From Odontesthes bonariensis (taxonomy: Eukaryota; Chordata; Actinopteri; Atheriniformes; Atherinopsidae), in assembly GCF_027942865.1 (NCBI RefSeq), contig NC_134507.1, forward strand, positions 32,160,447-32,224,446: a stretch of 64,000 nt of DNA, read 5' to 3'. A program made the translations under genes and the position numbers. How positions within the stretch are numbered: the first letter of the stretch is position 1; each line of letters starts with the position of its first letter. The notes beneath the pieces were generated by a model. That model did no database searches, was not told where the DNA came from, and saw only the letters and a list, made by a program, of their open reading frames with translations. Positions 54,457-64,000 of the stretch are shown one piece after another.

Positions 54457-56732
54457 TGTAGCAGTCACAGTGCCGTGTGGATTAAGAGTTTTTCAAACTT
54501 TGACAAAACCAACATTCCTGTGGGGGATGTTTACGTATGTGGATATAAACCAGATCTTCATTTTCTTTCCACAAAGGAAAAAGAGACAGAAACTGCCTAA
54601 TTTACAACACCCTTAAGAGCTTTTGGGGAGTCGAACTCACTCTTGGAAAAGTGGGACACTTACTATCTTATCTAGACCATAACTCGAAAGTTGACACTTT
54701 AACACCCCTTTTCACCAGCAAACCGACCAGATGGCTACATACAAACTGAGAAGACTTCATAAGACTCACTTTTAGTCGAATCTTAAAACTATATTAAATG
54801 TGTTTGATAACCGTGTACAATTTCTTTCAGGTTTCCAGCTTGATCACAAGACGCATATAGAGACAATTTGTACGATTCTGGCTTAAATATTGACAAAGAA
54901 CTGATCTTGGTGGAAAATGCCCAACCTGCCTGATGGAACCACATTGCCCCCTAGTGGTCTGCAGTGTTGATTAGTTGAACATTTAAATCCCAGAGGACTC
55001 AGTAAAATGGACAATATATGCAACTAGTAACTTCTAACGATGTCCCTTCGGTATCTATTTGGTATTTGTTTAGTGTCCCCATTGTTAACACAGAAGATGA
55101 ACATTGTGTGGCTCACTATTCATATGTCACGATTTCATGGATATTCATCTGAATTTTGAAAGTCATAATTGTCTTTATCATGTGTGTTATTTTGATGTCT
55201 TTATATTACAAGTCTATGTTATATCTTTAATCTGCATATCTTAACAAGATGTGGTGTTTTCAGAATCACCGAGACAAATGTTCTATGAGATGGGAGTAAT
55301 GGAGAAATAAGAGTTTTCTTTGTCTCATCCAGAAATCCCCTTTAGCACAGATCACCTTACACAGACATGCACACAGTTCAAGCATGTCATTGGCTGAAAG
55401 AGTAGTGTAAGCCCCGCCTCCGAGAGTCAAAACCCGGAACCCGCGGAAAACACGCTCTCTGGCTCTCGAGTGCTCTCTCTAGTTCTCTCGTTTGCTGGCT
55501 CGCTTCAGGCGTCTGCTCTCTTGCTTCTTGCCTCTTGTTCCAGAAGGGTTCCAACCCAGAGTTTCAGAAGGAGATTTGAGCAGAGAACAGCTGCTCAGAG
55601 ACTTTTAGAGATGGTTTAAGCAGAAGAGAAGAGCTCGCCAGAGTTTGGGAGTTTTCCCATAATCTCAGGAGAGAACGGAAGGACGTGTGGATAACGATGC
55701 AGCGGACGACCGGAGGAGACCCTCCAGAACCCAGTGAGACCCCGGAGACGAGAAAGAAAGACCCGAACAAAGAAACAGATTGAAATACTCTGAAGATGCA
55801 CGTTTTACGTGTTTTTGCTCGTCCCTCGCCATCCACGTCCTTCTACGTCGCACGTCCTAATCTCCGCTGTTTCACGCCATCATCACCTTTTCCTACCAAG
55901 AAGCCAACTCCAAGCAACCTTTTATTAATCTTCTGTGAACTTAAGTTCACTTCATCAGAGAAGCAACGGACCCACTGACACTAAGAAGATTCGACCATCT
56001 AACCCCAGTCCTCGGCACCATCGTTTCGGTTTCCCGGTGAAAGAAGCAACTGAGAAGTCCGCTAAAGTCAGCCACCACAGCCAGGAAGGCCCAGAGAGCG
56101 GAAGAGAAATCCCCTCGGACCCGCGTTGCCGCTGCCGTGTTCCGAACCGGCTAAGCACAGTAAGACCGACCCGTTTTCACCTTAAAGTGGGTTTGATGGA
56201 TGTCTCGAGGCTTTCACAGAATGATAAATTAATCCGAAATGTCAGTATTTAGCTTCAAATAGTCAGCCAACCCAAACTATTTGAATACATCCAGTATCTC
56301 CCCATTCCCCATATTTTATTTTCCATTCACTAAGTGTTTTATATAATCACCCATATTCAATGCATCTCCTGTTTGTTTAAAGGTTCATGTCTAAGATCAT
56401 ATCATTGTAATAAACAGCTCATATATCTATATATATGTTATAATCACAGATTGTGTCATATGCTTTCTTTACGTAATGTCTGTCCAACCAAACGAGAACT
56501 TCACGAAAGTAGCGAGATATGAGACTGAATATTAATTGAATATTAATCGAAAGATTAATTTAACACCAGGATCGTAAGATTTCGAACAGTTTTCCTACCT
56601 GACTGTGACTTAAATTAAGTCAAAACCTAGGTAGGTGGTGCCCTGAATTCGAGGTAAGGTTTATTTGAGACTGTAAGAACATCTCATAAATCCTTATATT
56701 TAATAGGTATATAAATACCCGGTAACGCTACA
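54457..56732 (+). mobile_element. 2.3-kb LTR-like insertion in the Helitron
   Basis: TGTAGCAGTC at the left and GGTAACGCTACA at the right give TG...CA ends with a 6-bp inverted TGTAGC/GCTACA. The direct repeat ACAC flanks both sides (54453-54456, 56733-56736). The Helitron helicase reading continues on both sides, so this was an insertion. It has a GC-box-like CCCCGCCTCC at 55411 and AATAAA at 56408, suggesting plus orientation. No gag or pol frames. It could be a very long solo LTR or a non-autonomous element. Confidence 0.65.
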
Positions 56733-56957
56733 ACACAGAGGTTTAGACTGGCGCACAGGCGGCAGCTGATAGAAATCTCCAACAGCTAAAACTGACATTC
56801 CACCAAACGCTCTCTGATTGCTTTGATCTGTTTCAGTCGTGCGTCCACATAAGCAAAAAGAGGCTTTGAAACCATGGAGATCTCATCGATAATGATGATT
56901 TGAGCATTAAAAAGTTCAGATCTGAGTTCATCCAGTTGGTTAGACAGAAACATTCGG
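56733..56957 (-). pseudogene. Helitron helicase fragment (Walker B region)
   Basis: The minus strand encodes IIIIDEISMVS (Walker B of Pif1-type helicases) followed by motif III GDFYQLPP at about 56765-56790. This is the part of the helicase just N-terminal to 54450, separated by the LTR-like insertion. It ends abruptly at 56957 where Tx1-group LINE sequence begins, so the helicase Walker A and the Rep domain are lost. Confidence 0.88.
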
Positions 56958-59103
56958 CTAGCAGTCCTAAATTTAGACTTTGAGAAAGCCTTTGATCGGG
57001 TCTCGCACCAGTACCTTTTCCAGGTACTGCCAAATATGGGGTTCCCAGAAAGGTTTATAGCTTGGGTGGGTCTGCTGTACCGGGGCATTACCAGCAAATT
57101 CCTTGTTAACGGGCATCTGACAAAAGCAGTAAACATCCACCGCGGTGTCCGTCAGGGTTGTCCGTTATCTGCCCTCCTCTACATCATCTGTGTGGAACCA
57201 CTGGCACAGAGCTTGAGAAGGGACCACCGAATCAATGGGGTGAGAGTCCCGGGGAGCGGGGGACTATCGACAAAGTGTGTTTTATATATGGACGACGTGA
57301 ACATTTTATGTACAGACCTAATATCCATCAACAGGACTCTGGACTTGACTGACTGGTTTGGACGGGCCTCTGGGGCAAAACTAAACAGAAACAAGACCCA
57401 AGCCCAATTTTACGGGCCATGGACAGCGACTGAGACTGCAGGACTCCCCGTGACTATAACCCAGACAAAACAGAAAATACTGGGGATTAATTTTGACAAG
57501 GAAGGGGGAGGGACATCAAACTGGCCAGACGTGGTAGGGAAAGTAAAGCAAAGACTAGGATACTGGGGACTTAGAGGACTGACCATTGAAGGAAAGGTTT
57601 TAATCATCAAAGCCGTGATTTTACCTTTGCTTTTACTAATCAGTTCTGTTTTTATCCCACCTAGAAAAGTGCTTTTAGACCTGGACCGAGCCATTTTTTA
57701 TTTTCTGTGGGGCTCTAAGTGGGAAAGATTGAGGAGAGATGTAATGAAGAAACAAAAAGAGAAGGGAGGAAAAGGAGTGCCTGATTTTTATTTGTTTTTA
57801 GGAAGCAGATACACTACACTGCACATCCTACAGGCCACAGACCCATCCGGAAACCCCAAAACTAAAGCAATGACACGATTCTGGATGGGTTCTTACCTCA
57901 GAAGACTGAAGATTTTACCCACCGACCTAAAAGTGCCTGTGTCTTTTAGCCTGCCACCATCCTATGCTTTTATCCAGACGTTCTTAAAGCATTTTAACTT
58001 GGAGGCAGAGGAGTTGCATGTTTTAACAAACCACCGCTCTTTGATTTCTGTTGTGCAGGAGCGGGAACCAGTGAGTCCAGTGCGTGGGCTCGCATTCGGC
58101 GAACCCTCAACAGTTTGGTGCAACGTCAACCATTCCGCTCTCCCAAACAGACTCCGGGACCTGTCGTGGATGGTGGCTCATGAGATCCTGCCAGTCAGGT
58201 CCGTTATGCACTCCCGGGGCATGTCAGCAATCTCAACCTGCCCGCGACCTGGTTGTGGCGCGCCCGAGTCGGTGAGGCACCTGCTCTGGGAGTGCAGCGC
58301 TGCTGCAGACCAGTGGGCAACAGCCGGCTCCTTGCAATTCCCGTACTTGCCAGCAAGGGAGGTCCTCACAGCACAACTCGTGCTCTATGGGGTGAGCCAA
58401 ACAAAAATGAAAAAGAATGACTTTGCCAAGCAGTGGCTCACCCTAGCCGCCATCAAAGACGCCATGTGGACCTCCAGGAACTTGCTGGTGAGGAAGCGCA
58501 TGCAGATCCCCCCCGTGGCTGTGATCCGGATGGCCGCAGCGGCGGCTCAAGCGGCCAGAGCTGCAGGCGGCGGGCCTAGGACACATCCACAAAGAAGAAT
58601 CGCCTCTGTGCCCATTCGGATGAAGGAGCCGGAGCTACACACAAAAAGGTCAAAGCAGCGACGGCCTGGCTCTCCGGGTGAGGCAGGTGGGAAGGAGCAA
58701 CAGGGTGGGGATCTCCTCTGAGCACCACGACAGAATCCCAAGAGACCTATTGTTTGGGGGAGCGAAATGAGTTTCCCTGGGTAGGGACTCACTGCGCTCC
58801 TGCACAAAAAAAATGGACTTGGAAGAGAGCATTTTAACTAATGCACTCCTTTTTAAAGACACTCAATACAAACTGCTACTCGCATGAGAACTACTTCACA
58901 TGTAGCTTTTACCTTAGACAACATTGACTTTATCTGTAATATCCCATGAAAAACTTGTTTTATTGTTGTTGTTTTAAATGTGGTTATACAGATTACACTT
59001 ATTTATTGATGTTTTCATCCATAGGTAAAATATGTCTTAAATATGAAGTTTTTATGAAAATGTGATGTATTAGTGTCAATAAATTTTTTCAAAAGAAAAA
59101 AAA
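56958..59103 (+). mobile_element. Tx1-group LINE 3' part, Keno-like (U2-targeted)
   Basis: 5'-truncated at the Helitron border. It carries the RT and C-terminal half of ORF2, then about 370 bp of 3' UTR ending GTCAATAAATTTTTTCAAAA and an A-rich tail directly abutting U2 snRNA sequence at 59104. From established knowledge, Keno of fishes is a Tx1-group LINE that inserts specifically in U2 genes. The family assignment rests on this junction. Confidence 0.85.
57036..58721 (+). CDS. Tx1-group LINE ORF2: reverse transcriptase and C-terminal zinc knuckle (5'-truncated)
   Basis: 561 aa from the first ATG. The open frame really begins at 56960 with RT motif A ([11 protein letters not shown]). Next come motif B ([14 protein letters not shown]), motif C YMDDVNIL, whose Asp pair is catalytic, motif D region ([10 protein letters not shown]) and motif E ([11 protein letters not shown]). 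After residue 220 there is a long C-terminal region with a CCHC knuckle near residue 420 (C-x4-C-x7-H-x4-C in [19 protein letters not shown]), then an Ala/Arg-rich basic tail. The endonuclease, which would give target specificity, is missing at the 5' end. No stops, so this fragment is relatively young. The protein would prime cDNA synthesis at nicked U2 DNA. Confidence 0.88.
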   Translation: MGFPERFIAWVGLLYRGITSKFLVNGHLTKAVNIHRGVRQGCPLSALLYIICVEPLAQSLRRDHRINGVRVPGSGGLSTKCVLYMDDVNILCTDLISINRTLDLTDWFGRASGAKLNRNKTQAQFYGPWTATETAGLPVTITQTKQKILGINFDKEGGGTSNWPDVVGKVKQRLGYWGLRGLTIEGKVLIIKAVILPLLLLISSVFIPPRKVLLDLDRAIFYFLWGSKWERLRRDVMKKQKEKGGKGVPDFYLFLGSRYTTLHILQATDPSGNPKTKAMTRFWMGSYLRRLKILPTDLKVPVSFSLPPSYAFIQTFLKHFNLEAEELHVLTNHRSLISVVQEREPVSPVRGLAFGEPSTVWCNVNHSALPNRLRDLSWMVAHEILPVRSVMHSRGMSAISTCPRPGCGAPESVRHLLWECSAAADQWATAGSLQFPYLPAREVLTAQLVLYGVSQTKMKKNDFAKQWLTLAAIKDAMWTSRNLLVRKRMQIPPVAVIRMAAAAAQAARAAGGGPRTHPQRRIASVPIRMKEPELHTKRSKQRRPGSPGEAGGKEQQGGDLL

Positions 59104-59251
59104 TCTGTTCTTATCAGTTTAATATCTGATACGTCCTCTATATGAGGACTACATATTAAATGGATTTTTAGGCACAGGGGTTGAAAAAGGGGCTTGCTCC
59201 GTTCACTCCATGCATCGTCCCGATACTGCAGTGCCGCCGGGAACGGTGCAC
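59104..59251 (+). pseudogene. RNU2: U2 snRNA 3' portion, interrupted by the LINE
   Basis: Matches vertebrate U2 from about nucleotide 39 to the 3' end: TCTGTTCTTATCAGTTTAAT, CTGATACGTCCTCTAT, ATATTAAATGGATTTTT (Sm-site region), GCTTGCTCCGT and GGAACGGTGCA. The first 38 bases, including the branch-site-pairing region, are absent because the LINE lies there. Stem III and IV bases have several changes (CACAGGGGTTGAAAAAGG), so it had already diverged. U2 RNA normally forms the branch-site-recognising snRNP of the spliceosome. This copy is dead. Confidence 0.92.
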
Positions 59252-59620
59252 TCTTCCCAACTCTTGTGAAATAACAAAACCAGCGGTACATGGTGGTAGT
59301 TTCAGGGAGCCGTTGTATCCTGACTTCTAAAATAGAACTATAATCTTTAGAAAAGACGCAGCTTATGAGCATGTCGTGGGATTGAGCTTCCCTGGTTTCC
59401 CTGTATGACCATGAACACCAAACTACACACAGAGAACAGAGGAGCTTGACAGACACACACTAAGTTATCTGAGAGTCCCATTTTCAGCTGCAGAGAACAA
59501 TCACATCAAGGAAGTCGATGTGCAGGCTCAACATCAGCCTCTCAAGCCAACTCTCTGGTAAAATAGGGGAAACGTATGGTTCCAGCACCTATGTAACACA
59601 TATTTGTCAAAGGGACTGTG
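59252..59620. other. Spacer between U2 and 5S
   Basis: 369 bp without a gene. It could be the native U2-5S spacer. I saw no clear U2 3' box and no mobile-element ends. Confidence 0.5.
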
Positions 59621-59739
59621 GCTTACGGCCACACCGCCCTGAACACGCCCGATCTCGTCCGAACTCGGAAGCCAAGCAGGGTCGGGCCTGGTTAGTACTT
59701 GGATGGGAGACCGCTTGGGAATACCAGGTGCTGTAAGCA
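59621..59739 (+). rRNA. 5S ribosomal RNA gene
   Basis: A complete 5S sequence of 119 nt from GCTTACGGCC to GCTGTAAGC, followed by A and a T5 run (59740-59744) that terminates RNA polymerase III. The internal control region is well preserved: box A-like AGCCAAGCAGGGTCGGG, the intermediate element, and box C TGGATGGGAGACCG. Relative to the usual vertebrate sequence it has only a few changes (CCGCCCTGAACACG, CCGAACTCGG, GCTTGGGAATACC). The 5' and 3' ends (GCTTACGG / CTGTAAGC) still pair as helix I. 5S RNA is part of the large ribosomal subunit. It may be a functional gene or a variant from a 5S-U2 linked repeat. A 5S-derived SINE is less likely, since no SINE tail follows. Confidence 0.95.
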
Positions 59740-59744
59740 TTTTT

Positions 59745-60228
59745 CTCTTCTCTTCTCTCTGCATGTCTTTTGTTGAAACATCTGTTGATCACCCTGTGAT
59801 CCATCTTGCTGATCCTGGATCTGCTAAGGTGTCCCAGGTCATGGTTGCCTTTGATCCTCATACATTTAACTTTGTCCTGACAAAGGAGCAGTTCCAAAAA
59901 GTCAAACAGGGACTGCCTTTGCATTTGACGCAGTCAAACTGCATCCGCCTGTGTTCGATCAAAGTATTCCAAGTCTTTTGTAGTTGGAGTTCTTTGTATT
60001 TAATTTTTCCTGTATTACCCTCTTTTTTTTTTTCCCAGGTTTTTGCTTTTTGAACGAGTTTCAGCTGAAACAGGGTCGGTGTCGGTGTTCCGTTTTTTTT
60101 AGAGGAAGGTAAGTATCCCTTTTTAGTACCTTTTTATCCACTTTTTACTCTTTTATTGGGTTTTAGTGTGATATTTATTATTGTTCTTTTAAGCATTTTA
60201 TTTAAAAACTGTTTGTAGTGCCTCCATC
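59745..60228 (+). other. 5' region of second LINE copy, no gene
   Basis: Plus-strand sequence after the 5S terminator includes a partly open stretch (59760-59960) and pyrimidine-rich tracts. From about 60060 it is probably the LINE 5' UTR (GGGTCGGTGTCGGTGTTCC). The exact border with the 5S flank is not visible. Confidence 0.4.
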
Positions 60229-60720
60229 ATGTCGGCTAACTATGCTGGCATGAGGAGGCACCACAGCGCTAGATTTTTATTTAAAGAAAGAGAAGGAAAG
60301 TTTATAGAGATGTCCAGATTGGACTTCTCTCGGAAGCTAATTCAAAACATATTGAACTTCAAGCCAGACGATTTGAATTGCATCCTGTCATTGCCTTTTA
60401 ACAAAGATTTCGATGTAAGTACCGGGAGCAGTACCACGAGTGGAAGACCCTTCAAGACTTTTACGATACACTTGCACACTGGTGGGAAATGGTGAAGGAA
60501 AAGACCCAGACTTTCTTTAGACAGGCAGGTAGGAGAAAAAAGAATAGGGAAAACAGACGCATGATTGGACTGCAGAAGCGACTACAGCGCTACAAAGAAA
60601 ATTGTAAATAAAGGGGGGGCCATTTCAAAGCTAACAAAAGAGAACGGGTGCACAGTTGATACAATGGAAGAAATTAAACAAGCTGTTGAACAATTTTATC
60701 TTCACAAAAAAAAGACAAGA
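60229..60720 (+). pseudogene. Tx1-group LINE ORF1 fragment
   Basis: 88 aa from [16 protein letters not shown]. The segment [18 protein letters not shown] followed by [12 protein letters not shown] matches the N-terminal pattern of ORF1 in L1/Tx1-group LINEs. The reading is broken at 60495, and the sequence jumps through basic (RRKKNRENRRMI-like) and KENGCTVD-like ORF2 pieces before the RT. It is a multiply deleted relic. Confidence 0.7.
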
Positions 60721-61055
60721 CTGACTTGAAGAATTGGAGACCGATTACACTTTTGACCTCCCGAAAATCTCGGCATAGTTTGAACACTGGGCAAAACTAA
60801 ACAGAGACAAGACCTCAGCCTAATTTTATGGGCCATGGACAGCGACCGAGACAACAGGACTCCCCGTGACTATAACCCAGACCAATCAGAAAATACTGGG
60901 GATTAAATTTGACAGGGAAGGAAGAGGGTCATCAAACTGGCCAGACGTGGTAGGGAAAGTCAAGCAAAGACTAGGATACTGGGGACTTAGAGGACTGACC
61001 ATTGAAGGAAAGGTTTTAATCATCAAAGCTGTGATTTTACCTTTGATTTTACTAA
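60721..61055 (+). pseudogene. Tx1-group LINE ORF2 fragment, second copy
   Basis: The sequence contains KNWRPITLLTS (RT motif 2 region), then after a deletion a stretch of about 250 bp nearly identical to 57385-57640 in the first LINE (GAAAATACTGGGGATTAA; CCAGACGTGGTAGGGAAAGT; GGAAAGGTTTTAATCATCAA). It ends abruptly at 61055 because a Gypsy LTR is inserted there. The catalytic YMDD part is deleted. Confidence 0.88.
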
Positions 61056-62052
61056 TGACACGACCTGGCTCAAAAGCCGTATCAAAAAGGAGGAAGCACA
61101 CGGTATGTAAGTTATAAGGAAATCAAATTTATTTAAACAATTCGAACTTAAGCTACGAATTCAACAAAAGTAAAACAATGGGATGTGGCAATCAGTCATC
61201 AGTAGTGTAGTGGTGTTATGGAGCATAAATGTGCGGCAAAGGTGTTGTATGGTGCGAAACATATCAAAAGGATAAAGCAAACAATCCCAAAACACAATGC
61301 TGTTCTCACAAACCCAGCCAGGAACCAAAAGGGAAGAATTAACAAAATAAGGCGGCTTAAATCCACTCCCACAGATGGCCAGGTGTACGAGCTGCCGCAA
61401 TCACTGCTGCACACTCCAACCAGCTTCCTGGTCTGAGGGAGGAGACAAAGGCTGTGTTCAAAACCGCCTACTTCTCCTACTATTCCTACTAGTCATACTT
61501 TTTTAAGTTCCCGGATGTACACTAGATACATACTAGATTCGCCGAAATGTTGAGTATTCATCATGAGGTTACTCGTCACACTCAAACTACCCAAGATGCA
61601 ACGTAATTTGACATCGCCCATCGCCATTTGAACGGTCAAATTCCGTTAACGGGACGAGAGCAGTCAAAACGGCATAACCGGAAGTGCGTTGCTCACTGCG
61701 GCTAGCTTTAGTAGCGCCGAATTCGTGAGAACAAAATTATAAATAGCCGGTATTTTGTCAGATTTTCAACACCTTGGGGGTCTAAATGACTACTTTCTCG
61801 CCTGAAAATGTTTCAAATGTTGCTAAAGTTATATATTTACAGAGTTTATAGCTTAAGCGAAATCAGCTTTTCAGGCCGGCTGATTTCGGCTCGGGCAGGA
61901 GTGAAGTGCACTGTGTGTAAACGCTCTGCATACTGTCAGATCGATGAGTATGCCGTTTTCAAGTATGTAGTATGTAGTAGGCGGTTTCGAACACAGCCAA
62001 AGAAAGAGGGAGGAGAGAGACATGCCCAGCACAAGCCCCAGGGGCTGTGACA
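61056..62052 (-). mobile_element. 3' LTR of a Ty3/Gypsy element
   Basis: Plus-strand ends TGACACGACC and GGGGCTGTGACA (TG...CA). A polypurine tract adjoins at 62053 and pol lies beyond it, so this is the 3' LTR of a minus-strand element. AATAAA reads on minus near 61125. 997 bp in total, of which 547 are a nested MITE, so the LTR proper is about 450 bp. It interrupts the LINE fragment. Confidence 0.85.
61451..61997. mobile_element. MITE nested in the Gypsy LTR
   Basis: GCTGTGTTCAAAACCGCCTA at the left is inverted at the right as TAGGCGGTTTCGAACACAGC (one mismatch). CAAAG is duplicated on both sides (61446-61450, 61998-62002). 547 bp, non-coding. TACTAGTCATACT/AGTATGTAGTATG words repeat in the subterminal parts. 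Confidence 0.88.
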
Positions 62053-62068
62053 CCCTCCCCCTAAAAAG
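62053..62068 (-). promoter_or_regulatory. Polypurine tract of the Gypsy element
   Basis: Minus-strand TTTTTAGGGGGAGGG ends right before the LTR TG. This is the plus-strand DNA primer site for reverse transcription. Confidence 0.8.
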
Positions 62069-62397
62069 AGGTTCAATATAGGGAACCGAAATATGTTTAA
62101 AACCTAGTAGGTACAACACACAACCAGCACTATTAAATGCTCAATGAAAAGTTATCAAAAAAAACAAATCAGAAAAAAAACACTTGCCCCATTAGGAGTT
62201 TAAAGTCCAACCACTGCCATCTGCCCCCAGCACACCAAACTCTTGCTCCTCAGCAACAGAGATTTGCCTAGGATTTCTGTGAGCATTTAAGAGGAGAAAG
62301 ACAGGAGGTAGGAACAGACACCGCAAGCGGAACTGGAAGGGTATATCAACCGATCAAAGTTGTCCTAACACACCAGGTCCCTCGCCAACCCATACTT
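62069..62397 (-). other. Non-coding remnant where integrase should be
   Basis: Only about 330 bp separate the end of RNase H from the polypurine tract, with no HHCC or DDE integrase sequence. The roughly 1 kb or more of integrase has been deleted. Confidence 0.7.
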
Positions 62398-64000
62398 CTA
62401 ATGGGCCCGAGAGAGGGCATCCGCCACCACATTCTCTGATCCTTTTATGTATCGGATGTCCAACCCATAAGACTGCAACATCAGAGACCATCGTATCAGT
62501 CTCTGGTTTGGACACTGCAAGGAATTCAAAAAGGTTAGTGGATTGTGATCCGTGTAGACCACCATGGGTGTAGTGCCTGAAACTACATACACGTCAAAAT
62601 GTTTCAAAGCCCATATCAAAGCTAGTGCCTCCTTTTCGATGATTGAATAATTTAGTTGGTAGGAGTTAAACTTTTTGGGAAAAAAAACTCACTGGCTTAT
62701 CAACACCCAGATCATCAGCTTGCAATAGAACAGTACCTGCACCCACGTGACTCGCATCTACCTGCAGTGAAAAAGGGCGGTCAAACCGTGGTGCCTCAAG
62801 AACAGGAGCTGTACATAACAAGGCTTTAATGTTCTCAAAAGCCTGTTGACATTCAGGGGTCCATATATACACTGCCTTTGCCTTCAAAAGGTTAGTGAGT
62901 GGCGATGCAACAGTGGAAAAATTGCGACAAAAACACCTGTAGTAACCCACTAATCCAAGAAACCGCAACAGTTCCTTTTTCGTGGTTGGTATTTTCAACC
63001 GGGCTCACTTTAGCAGCCACAGGACGGACGCACCCCTGACCCACAACTCGTCCAAGATAAGTCACTGTCGCCTTGGCAAACTCAAATTTTGAGAGGTTCA
63101 CGGTGAGACAGGCCTCAGCCAAGCGACCGAACAGCGCCCTGATGCGCTCGACATGCTGACGCCAAGAGTCAGAAAACACCACCACGTCATCCAAATAGAC
63201 AGCGCAACCCTCCAGGTCCCCCAGAACACGAGTCATAAGGCGTTGAAATGTCGGTGGCGCATTTCTCAAGCCAAAAGGCATAACCTTGTAAGAAAACAAA
63301 CTGTTCGGTGTCACAAATGCAGAAATTTCATGGGCCCGCTGAGTTAAAGGGATCTGCCAGTACCCTTTCAATAGATCAAACTTACTTACAAACTTAGCAT
63401 GACCAACCTCATCTACACAATCTTCCATACGAGGAAGTGGGAACGAGTCAGGTCTGGTGACAGCATTAACTTTCCTGAAGTCAGTGCAAAACCTTGGTGT
63501 GCCGTCTGCTTTGGGTACCATGATGCAAGGCGATGCCCAGCTTGAGGAGGATGGCTCAGCTATTCCATTCTCCAACATATACTTAATTTCGGCATCCAGA
63601 TACCTGCGTTTTTCAGCATTGACACGAAAAAAACATTGACGAATAGGCTGAACATCTCCCACCTCAATATCGTGTTCAATAAGGAGGGTCTGAGTAGGCG
63701 TATCACCAAACAAACATGGAAAAGACCTAATCAACTCTGCCAACTCTGCCCTTTCTAACTCTGGCAGATGTTGCAACAATGCCTCAAGGTTACAGAGAGC
63801 CTCAGAGTTTTTCAGCCGCCCATGTGTTAATGCTTGATCAACAGCTGGTAACCCATCCGCCTCCACCTCACTCACCAACAAAGGTGTAGTGACCGCTGAT
63901 GCTCTAGTTGCTAAACATGCTGGATGAGAATTCGCCGCGATAACCTGTGCACCATACCCAGGTGATTTTGACGCACGCTCATAATATGGTTTTAACAGGT
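62398..64000 (-). pseudogene. pol: Ty3/Gypsy pol: reverse transcriptase and RNase H (broken, runs off window)
   Basis: The minus frame is open from the window edge to 62892. It contains RT motifs FCTDFRKVNAVTRPDSFPLP, FDLLKGYWQIPL, MPFGLRNAPPTFQRLM and the catalytic YLDDVVVFSD. A frameshift near 62995 moves the reading to 62666-62998 (KKELLRFLGLVGYYRCFC and the connection to RNase H). A second one, in the run of A just after SFFSQK near 62670, moves it to 62398-62619 (YTDHNPLTFLN, then NVVADALSRAH). RT and RNase H copy the element RNA into DNA. The protein is disabled by both frameshifts and by loss of integrase. The part nearest the edge would join the protease region. Confidence 0.92.

Noticed and set aside
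55564..56252. Overlapping 60-105 aa frames in the LTR-like insertion as a retroviral accessory gene.
   Set aside because: Short frames on both strands, no start context or motif; GC-rich content alone explains their length.
57158..58807. Alternative-frame and minus-strand frames over the Tx1-group ORF2.
   Set aside because: They overlap an intact RT frame with all catalytic motifs and show no domains of their own.
59621..59739. 5S-derived SINE (SINE3-like) rather than a 5S gene.
   Set aside because: The sequence is full length and closely matches 5S, both ends pair, and a T-run terminator follows directly instead of a SINE body.

Overview
The window looks like repeat-rich teleost fish nuclear DNA. 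The evidence is a set of fish-type transposon families (L2-like and Tx1-group LINEs, hAT, Harbinger and TTAA-type MITEs, an endonuclease-bearing Helitron, Gypsy LTRs, retrovirus-like LTR elements) next to vertebrate-type 7SL, U2 and 5S RNA sequences. I see no recognisable host protein-coding gene. Nearly all long reading frames belong to mobile elements; the exceptions are two unrecognised frames carried in a segmental duplication and a coding-looking minisatellite.

Layout. 1-5870: 5' part of a minus-strand endogenous retrovirus (LTR, primer site, about 3 kb leader with a TGCTA satellite, gag, in-frame TAG, protease running off the left edge). 6590-11083: a second minus-strand retrovirus-like element whose gag is split by a complete hAT transposon (6917-9399, intact 608-aa transposase, 8-bp target duplication). 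11085-11960: a TIR element containing a perfect 53-bp palindrome between 9-bp direct repeats. 12066-14975: about 19 copies of a 153-bp (51-codon) minisatellite. 15000-16667: LTR remnants. 17415-25777: arms of a long inverted repeat enclosing nested MITEs, Harbinger transposase pieces and an L2 fragment.

26427-47458: the most notable region, a tandem segmental duplication with a basic unit of about 3.8 kb, in five whole or partial units (A-E). Each carries a 7SL (SRP) RNA gene or its remains on the minus strand, with a CRE palindrome 43 bp upstream. Units A-D also carry a minus-strand coiled-coil reading frame (broken in D), preceded by a 33-aa upstream frame and by CRE-containing short repeats. 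Three 7SL copies (B, C, D) are full length with T-run terminators. A is a 5' fragment and E is split by a MITE. Units C-E were hit by MITEs, a 2.2-kb hAT-like element and an L2 LINE, and the sister units supply the empty sites.

47459-50950: minus-strand LINE with ORF1 and endonuclease but a deleted reverse-transcriptase core. 51448-52856: two MITEs. 52869-56957: minus-strand Helitron helicase-endonuclease remnant split by a 2.3-kb LTR-like insertion. 56958-59103: 3' part of a Tx1-group LINE ending exactly in U2 snRNA sequence (59104-59251), as expected for the U2-specific Keno family. 59621-59739: complete 5S rRNA gene. 60090-61055: second, deleted copy of the same LINE. 61056-64000: 3' LTR and pol of a minus-strand Ty3/Gypsy element lacking integrase, its LTR carrying a MITE.

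How it fits together: the window is a stack of nested insertions around multicopy small-RNA loci (7SL array; U2 and 5S). Target-site duplications and paralogous empty sites let much of the insertion order be read directly.
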